Positions 43,621 through 53,519 of a stretch of DNA of 64,000 nt are shown here, piece after piece (position 1 is the first letter of the stretch; the number at the start of each line of letters is the position of its first letter). Made by a program: the position numbers and the translations under genes. The notes beneath the pieces are model-generated. The model ran no database searches, was not told where the DNA came from, and worked only from the letters and a program-made list of their open reading frames with translations. This DNA comes from CAVXFS01 sp963761115 (GTDB taxonomy: Bacteria > Pseudomonadota > Gammaproteobacteria > Burkholderiales > Gallionellaceae): assembly GCA_963761115.1 (NCBI GenBank), contig CAVXFS010000004.1, positions 496,001 through 560,000 of the forward strand, read 5' to 3'.

Positions 43621-45147
43621 ATGAAAAAAACCAGGCTGGCGGCGCTATTGGACTCTCCCCTGGGCCTGGTGGTCGGCCTGGGATTGGTCATTGCCGTGGT
43701 CGAGCTTTTTATCATGGTTGTCGTCAAGGATGTCATCGCTCCATTGAACGTTCCTGATGCTTACTGGAATTTCATCGATACAATCCTGTTGTCCCTGATC
43801 GTCTCTCCCGCACTATATTTTCTGGTGTTCCGGAGAATGCGCGAAGGAGCCGAGCGTTTTCGCCAGATCAACGATTCCGTGCAGGATGCGATCATTGTCG
43901 TCAACGAACAGGGCCGGATTACCGACTGGAACACTGCGGCGCAAAAGATGTTCCAGTATTACCGGGAAGAGGCACTGGGGCAGCAGTTGCAACAGCTGCT
44001 GGTTTCGCCTCGCTACCATGAAGCTGCAGCGCGCGGATTTGACCGGTTCCAGGAAAGCGGGATGGGCCCATTGGTAGGCAGGACGACAGAGACCATGGCG
44101 AAGCGCAAGGATGGCAGCGAATTTCCCGTCGAACTGACCATCTCGGCGATCAGGGTGCAGGGGCGCTGGCATGCCATGGGATTCTTGCGCAACATCACCG
44201 AACGCAAGCAGGCGGAAATGCAGCTCAAGAACAGTGAGCAGCGCTATCGCGACATCATCCAGTCCTCGATGGACTGCTTCTGGCTTGTTGATGGCGAGGG
44301 CCGTATCCTGGATGTGAACGATGCGTATTGCCAATTGAGCGGTTACTCGCGCGAGGAATTGTTGCGCATGCATATTCCCGACCTTGACACGCAGCTGACT
44401 GCAGAAGGGATGGCACTGCAGATTCATACTGCCATGACGCAGGGCTATACCCGCTTTGTAACGCAGCATCGGCGCAAGGACGGTAAATTGCTGGAGATCG
44501 AGGCGAGCGTCGTTTACCAGAAGGACATGGAGGGCGAACATTTCTTCGTGTTCCTGCACGACATCACCGAGCGCATGCAGACCGAAGAGAGGATCCGCCA
44601 GTTGGCTTTCCATGACACGCTGACCCAGCTCCCCAATCGCCGTCTGCTGGAAGACCGCCTGACGCAGACGCTGGCCGCCAGCAAACGCAGCGGCCGATAC
44701 GGCGCATTGCTGTTCCTCGACCTGGATAACTTCAAGCCGCTCAATGATGAATACGGACACGGGGCAGGCGATCTGCTGCTGATCGAAGTGGCGCGTCGCA
44801 TCGACCGTTGCGTGCGGGAGATGGATACCGTCGCGCGTTTCGGCGGCGACGAATTCGTGGTGATGCTCAGCGAGCTGGATGTGGACAAGTCGGCATCCGT
44901 CGCGCAAGCCGGCATCGTTGCCGAAAAGATCCGCGCCACGCTGGCCGAGCCCTATGAGCTGGTCATCCGGCATGAGGGTGTGAAAGACACCACTGTGGTG
45001 CACCGCTGCACGTCAAGCATCGGTGTGGTGCTGTTCATCGACCACGAAGCCAGCGTGGAAGATATCGTCAAGTGGGCTGACATGGCGATGTACCAGGCAA
45101 AAGAGGAGGGGCGCAACCGTATCTGTTTTTTCAAACCGGCCGCATGA
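43621..45147 (+). CDS. Membrane PAS-PAS-GGDEF diguanylate cyclase
   Basis: This 508-residue protein synthesises c-di-GMP. It has two N-terminal membrane helices (~17-36 and ~52-70), two PAS domains (~85-200 and ~205-325) and a GGDEF domain with ARFGGDEFVVMLSE near residue 420; REMD five residues before forms an RxxD inhibitory site. The EAL domain is absent. It lies between sdhA (93-base gap) and sdhB (49-base gap) on the same strand, so it is probably transcribed with complex II genes; PAS domains may sense redox or metabolites (inference). Confidence 0.92.
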   Translation: MKKTRLAALLDSPLGLVVGLGLVIAVVELFIMVVVKDVIAPLNVPDAYWNFIDTILLSLIVSPALYFLVFRRMREGAERFRQINDSVQDAIIVVNEQGRITDWNTAAQKMFQYYREEALGQQLQQLLVSPRYHEAAARGFDRFQESGMGPLVGRTTETMAKRKDGSEFPVELTISAIRVQGRWHAMGFLRNITERKQAEMQLKNSEQRYRDIIQSSMDCFWLVDGEGRILDVNDAYCQLSGYSREELLRMHIPDLDTQLTAEGMALQIHTAMTQGYTRFVTQHRRKDGKLLEIEASVVYQKDMEGEHFFVFLHDITERMQTEERIRQLAFHDTLTQLPNRRLLEDRLTQTLAASKRSGRYGALLFLDLDNFKPLNDEYGHGAGDLLLIEVARRIDRCVREMDTVARFGGDEFVVMLSELDVDKSASVAQAGIVAEKIRATLAEPYELVIRHEGVKDTTVVHRCTSSIGVVLFIDHEASVEDIVKWADMAMYQAKEEGRNRICFFKPAA

Positions 45148-45196
45148 CGAGCGCGGATGCACTACACTTTCATTCAATACTTACCGTGATTACGAC

Positions 45197-45904
45197 ATGA
45201 AATTCAGCATCTACCGTTACAATCCGGAAACCGACGAGCAGCCGCGCATGCAGGATTACCAGCTGGATGTCGAGATGAACGATCCCACGCAGGGGAAGAT
45301 GCTGCTCGATGCCTTGCTGCGCATCAAGGAGCAGGACGACAGCCTGAGCCTGCGCAAGTCCTGCCGCGAAGGAGTGTGCGGTTCGGACGCGATGAACATC
45401 AATGGGCGTAACGGGCTGGCCTGCATCACGCCGCTGGCCGGCCTGAAGCAGCCGGTCGAGATCCGCCCGCTGCCCGGCCTGCCGGTGATCCGCGACCTGA
45501 TCGTGGACATGACGCAGTTCTTCAAGCAGTATCATTCGATCAAGCCTTATCTGGTCAACAACGACCCGCCGCCGGAAACGGAAAGGCTGCAATCGCCGGC
45601 GCAGCGTGCCGAACTGAACGGCTTGTACGAGTGCATCCTGTGCGGCTGCTGCTCGACCGCCTGCCCGTCGTTCTGGTGGAACCCGGACAAGTTCGTCGGC
45701 CCCGCCGGGTTGCTGCAGGCCTACCGCTTCATCGCCGATACACGCGACCAGGCGACCAGCGAACGCCTGGATAACCTGGAGGATCCCTACCGCCTGTTCC
45801 GCTGCCATACCATCATGAATTGCGTGGAGGTGTGCCCGAAGGAATTGAATCCGACGGCGGCGATCGGGAAGATCAAGAACATGATGGTTAAGCGGGTGGT
45901 TTGA
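45197..45904 (+). CDS. sdhB: Succinate dehydrogenase iron-sulfur subunit
   Basis: SdhB passes electrons from FAD to quinone. The 235-residue product shows all three cluster motifs: 2Fe-2S in CREGVCGSDAMNINGRNGLAC, 4Fe-4S in CILCGCCSTACP and 3Fe-4S in CHTIMNCVEVCPK. The longer frame from 45023 runs through the end of the cyclase gene. It is followed by sdhE. Confidence 0.95.
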   Translation: MKFSIYRYNPETDEQPRMQDYQLDVEMNDPTQGKMLLDALLRIKEQDDSLSLRKSCREGVCGSDAMNINGRNGLACITPLAGLKQPVEIRPLPGLPVIRDLIVDMTQFFKQYHSIKPYLVNNDPPPETERLQSPAQRAELNGLYECILCGCCSTACPSFWWNPDKFVGPAGLLQAYRFIADTRDQATSERLDNLEDPYRLFRCHTIMNCVEVCPKELNPTAAIGKIKNMMVKRVV

Positions 45905-45965
45905 GGCGGTAAGTGGGGAGTAGGAAGTGGGAAGTGGGATATTTTCATTCAGTCAAACCCGAATT

Positions 45966-46220
45966 ATGGAAATTGAAATCCGGAATGCAGGGATCGATCG
46001 GCGGTTGCAATGGCGTTGTCGGCGCGGTTTGCTGGAGCTGGATATCGTGCTGGACCGCTTTGTAAAGACACACTATGCCGGGCTGGATGGCTCGCAACGT
46101 GTTGCATTTGAAGCCTTGCTGGATATGCCGGACACGCTACTCTGGGATATGATTGCAGGCCGGGTGCCCTCACGACAGCAGGAGCTGGATGCGGTGCTTG
46201 CAATGATCAATGCAGCCTGA
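45966..46220 (+). CDS. sdhE: FAD assembly factor SdhE
   Basis: SdhE promotes covalent flavinylation of SdhA. The 84-residue product has RRLQWRCRRGLLELDIVLDRFV, matching the conserved RGxxE motif of SdhE/YgfY, and LLDMPDTLLWDMIAGRVP. The start at 45966 follows a short spacer with GTGGGA-type repeats. It sits between sdhB and gltA in the TCA block. Confidence 0.92.
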   Translation: MEIEIRNAGIDRRLQWRCRRGLLELDIVLDRFVKTHYAGLDGSQRVAFEALLDMPDTLLWDMIAGRVPSRQQELDAVLAMINAA

Positions 46221-46247
46221 GGCAGGCTTACAGGATATGGAGGTGGT

Positions 46248-47534
46248 ATGGAAAACAAGCGTTTCGCAACGCTGACGCTGGATGATGGACGCAGCATCGA
46301 GTTGCCTATCCTGTCCGGCTCACTGGGCGAGGATGTGATCGACATCCGCAACCTGGGCAAGCTGGACATGTTCACCTATGACCCGGGATTCCTTTCCACG
46401 GCGAGTTGCTCGTCCGAGATCACCTTTATCGACGGCGATGCCGGGCTGTTGTATTACCGGGGTTATCCGATCGAACAATTGGCAGAGCAGTCCGATTTTC
46501 TTGAGGTGTGTTTTCTGCTGCTGAACGGCGAGTTGCCGAACGCGGAACAGAAAGTGGATTTCAACAAGAAAGTCACCCGGCATACCATGGTGCATGACCA
46601 GCTGGCGCGTTTCTATAACGGTTTTCGCCGCGATGCGCACCCGATGGCGGTGATGGTAGGTGTGGTCGGCGCGCTGTCGGCGTTCTATCACGACTCGATC
46701 GATATCAACAATCCGGAACACCGCGAGGTCTCGGCCTTGCGCATGATCGCCAAGGTGCCGACCATCGCGGCGATGGCTTACAAGTACAACACCGGCGAGC
46801 CGTTCATGTACCCGAAGAATTCCTTCAGCTATGTGGAAAATTTCATGTACATGACGTTCGGCACGCCGTGCGAGGACTACGTGCCGAATCCGGTGCTGGT
46901 GCGCGCGTTGGAGCGCATCTTCATCCTGCATGCCGACCATGAGCAGAACGCGTCTACCTCGACCGTGCGCCTGGCCGGTTCCAGCGGCGCCAATCCCTAT
47001 GCCTGTGTGTCGTCCGGTATCGCCGCGCTGTGGGGGCCGGCGCACGGCGGAGCGAACGAGGCGGTGCTGAAGATGCTGGAGGAGATCGGCGACATATCGC
47101 GCGTGACGGATTTCATCGATGGCGTGAAGGACAAGAAATACCGCCTGATGGGTTTCGGGCACCGCGTCTACAAGAACATGGACCCGCGCGCAGCGGTGAT
47201 GCGCACCACCTGCTATGAAGTGCTCAAGGAACTGAAACTGGAGAACGACAAGCTGTTCCAGATGGCGCTGGTGCTTGAGCAGATCGCGCTCAAGGACGAA
47301 TATTTCATCGAGCGCAAGCTGTATCCCAACGTGGATTTCTATTCCGGTATCGTGCTTCGCGCGCTGGGCGTACCGACCAACATGTTCACGGTGTTCTTCG
47401 CGCTGGCGCGAACCATAGGCTGGATCTCGCAGTGGAACGAGATGATCGGCGACGATGAACGCAGGATCGGCCGACCGCGCCAGCTGTACCTGGGCGCGAC
47501 CAAGCGCGATTATGTGCCGCTGGGCAAACGGTGA
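46248..47534 (+). CDS. gltA: Citrate synthase
   Basis: GltA condenses oxaloacetate and acetyl-CoA. The 428-residue type II (hexameric) enzyme shows DPGFLSTASCSSEITFIDGDAGLLYYRGYPIEQLA, HADHEQNASTSTVRLAGSSGANPYACVSSGIAALWGPAHGGANE with the substrate His, and the catalytic GFGHRVYKNMDPRA. A strong GGAGGTGG stands before the ATG. It follows sdhE by 27 bases. Confidence 0.96.
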   Translation: MENKRFATLTLDDGRSIELPILSGSLGEDVIDIRNLGKLDMFTYDPGFLSTASCSSEITFIDGDAGLLYYRGYPIEQLAEQSDFLEVCFLLLNGELPNAEQKVDFNKKVTRHTMVHDQLARFYNGFRRDAHPMAVMVGVVGALSAFYHDSIDINNPEHREVSALRMIAKVPTIAAMAYKYNTGEPFMYPKNSFSYVENFMYMTFGTPCEDYVPNPVLVRALERIFILHADHEQNASTSTVRLAGSSGANPYACVSSGIAALWGPAHGGANEAVLKMLEEIGDISRVTDFIDGVKDKKYRLMGFGHRVYKNMDPRAAVMRTTCYEVLKELKLENDKLFQMALVLEQIALKDEYFIERKLYPNVDFYSGIVLRALGVPTNMFTVFFALARTIGWISQWNEMIGDDERRIGRPRQLYLGATKRDYVPLGKR

Positions 47535-47614
47535 TCTGCCTGGGTAGTCCTCCCTTTGGGAATGGGGAGGCATTAACTGAAACCGGCTTTGCCGAAAAAA
47601 TCAGCAGGTAGCGA

Positions 47615-50480
47615 ATGATGGCCACGCAGGAAAATAACTACATGCAGGCCATGCGCGACACTTCCATGTTGTTCGGGACGAATGAAGTGTTCGTTGAAGG
47701 ATTGTACGAGGATTACCTCGCCGATCCTTTGTCGGTGCCGGAGGGCTGGCGTGTTTATTTCGATGGATTGAAGGCTGTACCGGGCGCTGGGCGCGAAGTG
47801 GCGCATACGCCTGTGCAACGCGCATTCGCTGCGCTGCACAGGCAGACTGCGGTTCCGTCAGCCGCCGAAGACGGCTTGTTTCGCAAGCAGGTTGCGGTAT
47901 TGCAGCTTATCAACGCGCATCGTTTCCTTGGCGTGCGCATCGCCAACCTTGACCCGCTGAATCGCCACGCCAAGCCTGAAGTTCCGGAACTCGATCCCGC
48001 CTATTACGGCTTCACCGATGCGGACATGGATACCACGTTCGAAACCGGTTCGCTGGTGGCCGCCCAGCGCATGACCCTGCGCGAGATCCTGCAGTTGCTG
48101 CGCCAGACCTATTGCGCCAGCATCGGAGCGGAATACATGTACATCAGCGATATCGCGCAGAAACGCTGGATCCAGCAACGCCTCGAAGGCGTGCGCGGCG
48201 TGCCGACTTATGCCGATACGGTGAAGCGGAAAATACTGGAACGGTTGACCGCCGCAGAGACGCTGGAGCGTTACCTGCATACCAAATATGTTGGACAAAA
48301 GCGCTTCTCGCTGGAAGGCGGTGAAACGCTGATTCCCCTGCTGGATCATCTGTTGCAGCGCGCCGGCAAAAACGGCGTGAAAGAGACGGTGATCGGCATG
48401 GCGCATCGCGGACGACTCAACGTGCTGGTGAACATTCTCGGCAAGTTGCCCTCCATGCTGTTTGCCGAGTTCGAAGGCATACACAGCAGCGAGCTGACAT
48501 CCGGCGACGTGAAATACCACAACGGGTTTTCCTCGGATATCGCCGTTGCGGGCAGCGCGATGCATGTGGTACTGGCGTTCAATCCTTCGCACCTGGAGAT
48601 CGTCAATCCGGTGGTGGAAGGATCGGTACGCGCGCGCCAGCACCGCTGCGGCGACTTCACCGGCAATCGCGTGCTGCCGGTGCTGCTGCACGGCGACGCG
48701 GCGTTCTCGGGCCAGGGTGTGGTGATGGAGACACTTAACCTGTCGCAAACACGAGGCTTCCGCACCGGTGGCACGGTGCATGTCATCGTCAACAACCAGA
48801 TCGGCTTCACCACCTCGAATGCGCTCGACTCGCGCTCGTCCCTGTATTGCAGCGATGTGGCGAAAATGATCGAGGCGCCGATCTTCCACGTCAATGCGGA
48901 CGATCCGGAAGCGGTGCTGCTGGTCACCGAGATCGCGCTGGATTACCGCATGACCTATCACCGCGATGTGGTGATAGACCTGGTGTGTTTTCGCAAGCTG
49001 GGGCATAACGAACAGGACGAACCGATGGTCACCCAGCCGTTCATGTACCGTTATATCAACCAGCATGCCGGAACCCGCGCATTGTATGCCGAGCGTCTGG
49101 TGGAGAAGGGACTGGTCAAGGCGGATGAGGCGGAGGCGATGATCGTCGCTTACCGGCGCAAGATGGACGAAGGCATCAGTCCGGTACAAATGGTGGCGGT
49201 CGACACCAAGAACGGACATGCCGCGCTGTGGTCAAAATTCAACGATGTGGTATGGAATGCGGCAGTGGATACTGCCGTACCGCGCGAGCGTTTGCAATTT
49301 CTTGCCGAACGCCTGACCAGTATTCCGGCCAATATCAAGCTGCATCCGCGCGTTGAAAAAATCATCGCCGATCGCCGCGCCATGGGGAATGGCGAACTGG
49401 CGCTGGATTGGGGTATGGCGGAAAACCTGGCCTATGCCACGCTGGTTACGGAAGGTTATCCCGGTACGCCTGTCCGGGCAGGATAGCGGACGCGGCACTT
49501 TTTTCCATCGCCATGCCGTGCTGCACGACCAGAACCGGGTGAAGTGGAAGGAAGGCCTGTATTTGCCGCTGCGCAATATCGAACCCGGGCAGGCGGACTT
49601 GCTGGTGATCGATTCGATCCTGTCCGAGGAGGCGGTGCTGGCCTTCGAATACGGTTATGCCACCGCCGAGCCCAATTCGCTGGTGATCTGGGAGGCGCAG
49701 TTCGGCGATTTCGCCAACGGCGCGCAGGTGGTGATCGACCAGTTCATCGCCTCGGGCGAGGCCAAGTGGGGGCGCTTGTGCGGACTGGTGATGCTGTTGC
49801 CGCACGGTTACGAAGGGCAGGGCGCGGAGCATTCCTCCGGCCGCATCGAGCGCTATTTGCAACTGTGCGCGGATTACAACATCCAGGTGTGCATCCCGTC
49901 GACGCCGGCGCAGATGTTCCACCTGCTGCGCCGCCAGATGCTGCGCCCGTACCGCAAGCCGCTGATCGTGTTCACGCCGAAGAGCCTGCTGCGCAGCAAG
50001 GATGCTGCTTCGCCGCTGAAATGGCTGGCAGAAGGCTCGTTCCAGCCGATACTGAATGAAGCGGACCCGCTGGATAGCACGGCAGTCAGGCGCATCATCT
50101 TTTGCAGCGGCAAGATCTATTACGAACTGCTCGCGGCCAGGCGCGAGCGCGGCATACAGGACATGGCCATCATGCGCCTGGAGCAACTTTATCCGTTCCC
50201 GCACGAGGACTTTACCGCCCAGATCGCCGCTTATCCCAATGCAAGCGAAGTGTTGTGGTGCCAGGAAGAGCCGGGCAACCAGGGCGCATGGCACCGCATC
50301 CAGCATTACCTGCTGCGCCACATGCGTTCGGGCATGAGACTCGACTACGCGCTGCGCGCTTCCGCTGCCTCGCCGGCAGTGGGCTATCTTGCGCTGCATC
50401 ACGAACAGCAGAAAGCAGTGATCGATGCCGCGTTCCGTCCCGATCTGGAACATCAAGAACAATCCCAGGAGCAAGAAGTC
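47615..50480 (+). pseudogene. sucA: 2-oxoglutarate dehydrogenase E1, frame-broken (possible sequence error)
   Basis: E1 decarboxylates 2-oxoglutarate using thiamine diphosphate. The 5' part (47615-49486) reads cleanly up to ALDWGMAENLAYATLVTEGYP, then a CCC at 49460-49462 has one base more than the family needs; the remaining half continues in the next frame from VRLSGQDSGRGTFFHRHAVL through LLPHGYEGQGAEHSSGRIERYL. At the 3' end the corrected frame has no stop before sucB. Removing one C from CCC at 50464-50466 would create an ATGA overlap with sucB. The remaining sequence is well conserved, so either recent inactivation or a sequencing error is possible. Confidence 0.88.
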
Positions 50481-51618
50481 ATGAACATTGAAATCAAAGT
50501 GCCGCAATTATCCGAATCGGTCACCGAGGCCACGCTGCTGACCTGGCACAAGCAGGTGGGTGAAGCGGTGGCTGAAGGTGAGAGCCTGATCGACATCGAG
50601 ACCGACAAGGTGGTGCTGGAGTTGCCCGCGCCCAAGGCCGGCGTGCTGGTCAAGATCGTCAAGCAGGGCGGCGAGAAGGTTGCCGCCAATGAAGTGATCG
50701 CCTTGCTGGATACCGAGGCGGTGGCGAAGGCGACGAAGAAAGCGGACGTGGCTTCCCCCGCGGTCTCTCCCTCGGCGCGCAAGCTGGCACATGAACACGA
50801 TGTCGATGCCGGCCGCCTGCAGGGCAGTGGCCGGCATGGGCTGGTGACCAAGGAAGATGTGCAGGCAGCGGCGGAATACGTCCCCGGCCGCTGCGGTTCC
50901 GCCAGCGGCTGCCGGCGGCCGCATCGAACAGCGCGTGCCGATGACGCGCATCCGCCAGCGCATCGCCGAACGCCTGCTGCAGTCGCAACAGAATGCCGCG
51001 ATCCTCACCACCTTCAACGAAGTGAACATGCAGCCGGTGATCGACCTGCGCAACCGCTACAAGGATGCGTTCGAGAACAAGCACGGCATCAAGCTCGGCT
51101 TCACCTCGTTCTTCGTCAAGGCGGCAGTGCAGGCCCTGCAGAAATTCCCGGTGGTGAATGCGTCGATCGATGGCAGCGACATCATCTACCATGGCTACTT
51201 CGATATCGGTGTTGCCATCGGCAGCGAGCGCGGGCTGGTGGTGCCGATCATTCGCGACGCAGACAAGCTGTCGTTCGCCGACATCGAAAAGCAGGTCGCC
51301 GATTTCGGCGCGCGCGCAAAGAACGGCAAGCTGACGCTGGAAGAACTCAGCGGCGGCACTTTCTCGATCTCCAACGGCGGCGTGTTCGGCTCGATGCTGT
51401 CCACGCCGATCATCAATCCGCCGCAGAGCGCCATCCTCGGCATCCATGCGACCAAAGACCGGCCGGTGGCGGAGAACGGCCAGGTGGTGATCCGGCCGAT
51501 GAACTACCTCGCGCTATCCTACGACCACCGCATCATCGACGGGCGCGATGCGGTATTGTTTCTCGTGGCGATCAAGGAAGCGCTGGAATTTCCGGGGCGG
51601 GTGTTGCTGGATCTGTAG
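50481..51618 (+). pseudogene. sucB: 2-oxoglutarate dehydrogenase E2, frame-broken (possible sequence error)
   Basis: E2 transfers succinyl to CoA. The first 134 codons encode the lipoyl domain (lipoyl Lys in IETDKVVLEL) and the E3-binding domain (SPSARKLAHEHDVDAGRL...GLVTKEDVQ). Within the Pro/Ala linker a CCCC at 50882-50885 has one extra base; the catalytic domain continues in the next frame from AAAVPPAAAGGRIEQRVPM to the DHRxxDG site (SYDHRIIDGRDAVLF) and the stop at 51618. Without the shift the frame ends at 51650 in unrelated sequence. The gap-free match otherwise argues for a recent mutation or a sequencing error. Confidence 0.88.
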
Positions 51619-52614
51619 ATGGACTCCTTCAGCGCCTACCGGATCTTTGATGACAGCGGCAAGTCTTGCGGGCGTTTTGTCGAACTGACGCTGGATGGAC
51701 TCGATCCCGGCGAGGTGGTGATCCGCACGATATATTCCAGCCTGAATTACAAGGATGCGCTGGCGGCGACCGGGGCGGGGCGGGTGGTGCGCCGCTTTCC
51801 CTGCATCGGTGGCGTGGATGCGGCGGGGGTGGTGGAAAGCTCCCGCGACGATCGCTTCAAGCCGGGCGACGCGGTGATCGTGACCGGTTACGGCATGGGC
51901 GTGGATCACGATGGCGGGTTCTCGGAACGTGTGCGCGTGCCGGCCGACTGGGTGGTTCTGCTGCCGCAAGGCTTGTCATTATTCGAGGCGATGGCACTGG
52001 GCACGGCAGGATTCACGGCGGCGCTGGCGATACGGCGCCTGGAGCAGAATGAACTGTCGCCGGAGAAAGGCAAGGTCATCGTCACCGGCGCCACCGGCGG
52101 CGTAGGCAGCCTGGCCATCCGCATGCTGGCCAAGCTTGGCTACCATGTGGTGGCGCTGACCGGGAAGGACAGCGAGCACGATTACCTGAAAGCGCTGGGT
52201 GCGAGCGAGATACTGTCGCGCAGTGCAATTGACCTCGACAGCGGACGCGCACTGGATGCGGCGCAGTGGGCAGGGGCGCTGGATGCGGTGGGTGGCGCGA
52301 CGCTGGCCTGGCTCACGCGCAGCATGCGGCAAAATGGTGGTATCGCCAGTTTCGGCAATGCCGGTGGCGCCGAATTGCACACCACGGTCTATCCCTTCAT
52401 CCTGCGGGGCGTGCGCCTGATAGGCATCGATTCCGCCGCAACTGCCATGCCCTTGCGCGAGCAGATCTGGCTTGACCTGGCGGGCAGGCTAAGGTTGAGG
52501 AATTGCGAATTGGTTGCGCGCGTGATCCCCTTTATGCAGATTCCGGCTGCATTCGAGCAACTGATTTCAGGCCAATCGCGTGGCCGCATCGTGGTGGAGT
52601 TCGATCAACAGTAA
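51619..52614 (+). CDS. YhdH/AcuI-family acrylyl-CoA reductase-like quinone oxidoreductase
   Basis: This 331-residue medium-chain reductase lacks zinc ligands. It shows SSLNYKDALAATGAG, GVDAAGVVESS, NADPH-binding VTGATGGVGSLAIRMLAKLGYHVVALTGK and TVYPFILRGVRLIGIDS. Family members reduce acrylyl-CoA or quinones with NADPH. Its ATG immediately follows the sucB stop, so it belongs to the same transcript, at the place where many relatives carry the E3 (lpd) gene. Confidence 0.9.
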   Translation: MDSFSAYRIFDDSGKSCGRFVELTLDGLDPGEVVIRTIYSSLNYKDALAATGAGRVVRRFPCIGGVDAAGVVESSRDDRFKPGDAVIVTGYGMGVDHDGGFSERVRVPADWVVLLPQGLSLFEAMALGTAGFTAALAIRRLEQNELSPEKGKVIVTGATGGVGSLAIRMLAKLGYHVVALTGKDSEHDYLKALGASEILSRSAIDLDSGRALDAAQWAGALDAVGGATLAWLTRSMRQNGGIASFGNAGGAELHTTVYPFILRGVRLIGIDSAATAMPLREQIWLDLAGRLRLRNCELVARVIPFMQIPAAFEQLISGQSRGRIVVEFDQQ

Positions 52615-52663
52615 GCCAGGGCGCCTTGGTCGACATGTTATAATCCGCGCCGCCTGCAAGCAC

Positions 52664-52748
52664 GCGAAAGTGGCGGAATTGGTAGACGCACTGGATTTAG
52701 GTTCCAGCGCCGCAAGGCGTGAGAGTTCGAGTCTCTCCTTTCGCACCA
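52664..52748 (+). tRNA. tRNA-Leu (anticodon UAG)
   Basis: A class II tRNA with a long variable arm: acceptor GCGAAAG/CTTTCGC, anticodon loop TTTAGGT within CTGGA/TCCAG, T loop TTCGAGT and encoded CCA. A TATAAT at 52639-52644 stands 20 bases before it. Confidence 0.95.
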
Positions 52749-53192
52749 TCTGGTAAAAGAACGTTGCCTTGGCCTGCTTCGGTCGAAAATTCTGACCAGA
52801 CGGTTGTCAAGGTCTGGCGCCCATCGCCAATGTGTTCGCCGGATCAATTCCACATCCTTGCTGAATGACTCCGTGCGACTTGCCATTCGCCAATATCAGG
52901 AATATCCATGGTGCAGAAAACTTCGCGATTCAGACTGACTAATGCCTGAAATTTGCATGCAGGATGTTTACGCAGTCGGTTTTTGTGGTAACTTTACATT
53001 GCGATTGGAGAGGGTGAGTGTCGTCTCTTGACCATGACCTGCATTGCAGGATTGACAGGTCATTCATCATCGCTGGCTGACTGGGCAACCGAGTAAGAGT
53101 TGCCATTGCTTTTGGTGGATCATGACTGGCACAGGTCTTTATTGTGCGAGCCATGAATATGGGTGTTTTTTATTACTGTGAAAGGGGATTCC
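52749..53192. other. Non-coding spacer upstream of hup
   Basis: No credible frame is seen in this 444-base gap. A TTGACA near 53053 has no good -10 at the right distance. I recognise no RNA gene. Confidence 0.5.
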
Positions 53193-53477
53193 ATGAATAG
53201 AAAAGAATTGGTCGATGCGCTGGCTGGCAAGACCGAATCAAGCAAAGCCGAAGCCGATCGTACTCTCGGTGCTTTAATTGAAGTTATTTCCGGAGCATTG
53301 AAAAAAGGCGATTCCGTTTCTCTGGTGGGTTTTGGTTCGTTCACTGTTCGCAAGCGTGCCGCTCGCACAGGCCGTAATCCCAAGACCGGTGCCGAGCTCA
53401 AGATCAAGGCCTCCAAGGTTCCTGCCTTCAAGGCGGGCGCCTCGCTCAAGGCTACTGTAAATAGTGCCAAGAAGTAA
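53193..53477 (+). CDS. hup: DNA-binding protein HU (first copy)
   Basis: HU bends and compacts DNA. The 94-residue product (MNRKELVDALAGKTESSKAEADRTLGALIEVISGALKKGDSVSLVGFGSFTVRKRAARTGRNPKTG) is a standard HU with the DNA-gripping arm RTGRNPKTG and a slightly extended Lys-rich C-terminus. AAAGGGG precedes the ATG at 53193. It is followed by a strong hairpin and precedes tig. Confidence 0.95.
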   Translation: MNRKELVDALAGKTESSKAEADRTLGALIEVISGALKKGDSVSLVGFGSFTVRKRAARTGRNPKTGAELKIKASKVPAFKAGASLKATVNSAKK

Positions 53478-53484
53478 TGATTGA

Positions 53485-53519
53485 CCAGGGTCCCTGTCCT
53501 CGACAGGGAACCCTGGTTT
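53485..53519 (+). terminator. Hairpin terminator of the first hup
   Basis: CCAGGGTCCCTGTC (53485-53498) pairs with GACAGGGAACCCTGG (53502-53516) with one bulge, followed by TTTA. The T run is short, so termination may be partial. Confidence 0.6.

Noticed and set aside
45905..45960. GTGGGAAGT-type short repeats between sdhB and sdhE
   Set aside because: A few degenerate units only; too short to call a defined element.
47858..49219. A 453-codon minus-strand frame opposite sucA
   Set aside because: Antisense of a well-conserved E1 sequence; no motif.
53125..53150. A TGGCAC...TTG pattern resembling a sigma-54 promoter before hup
   Set aside because: The -12 half does not match TTGC at the required spacing.
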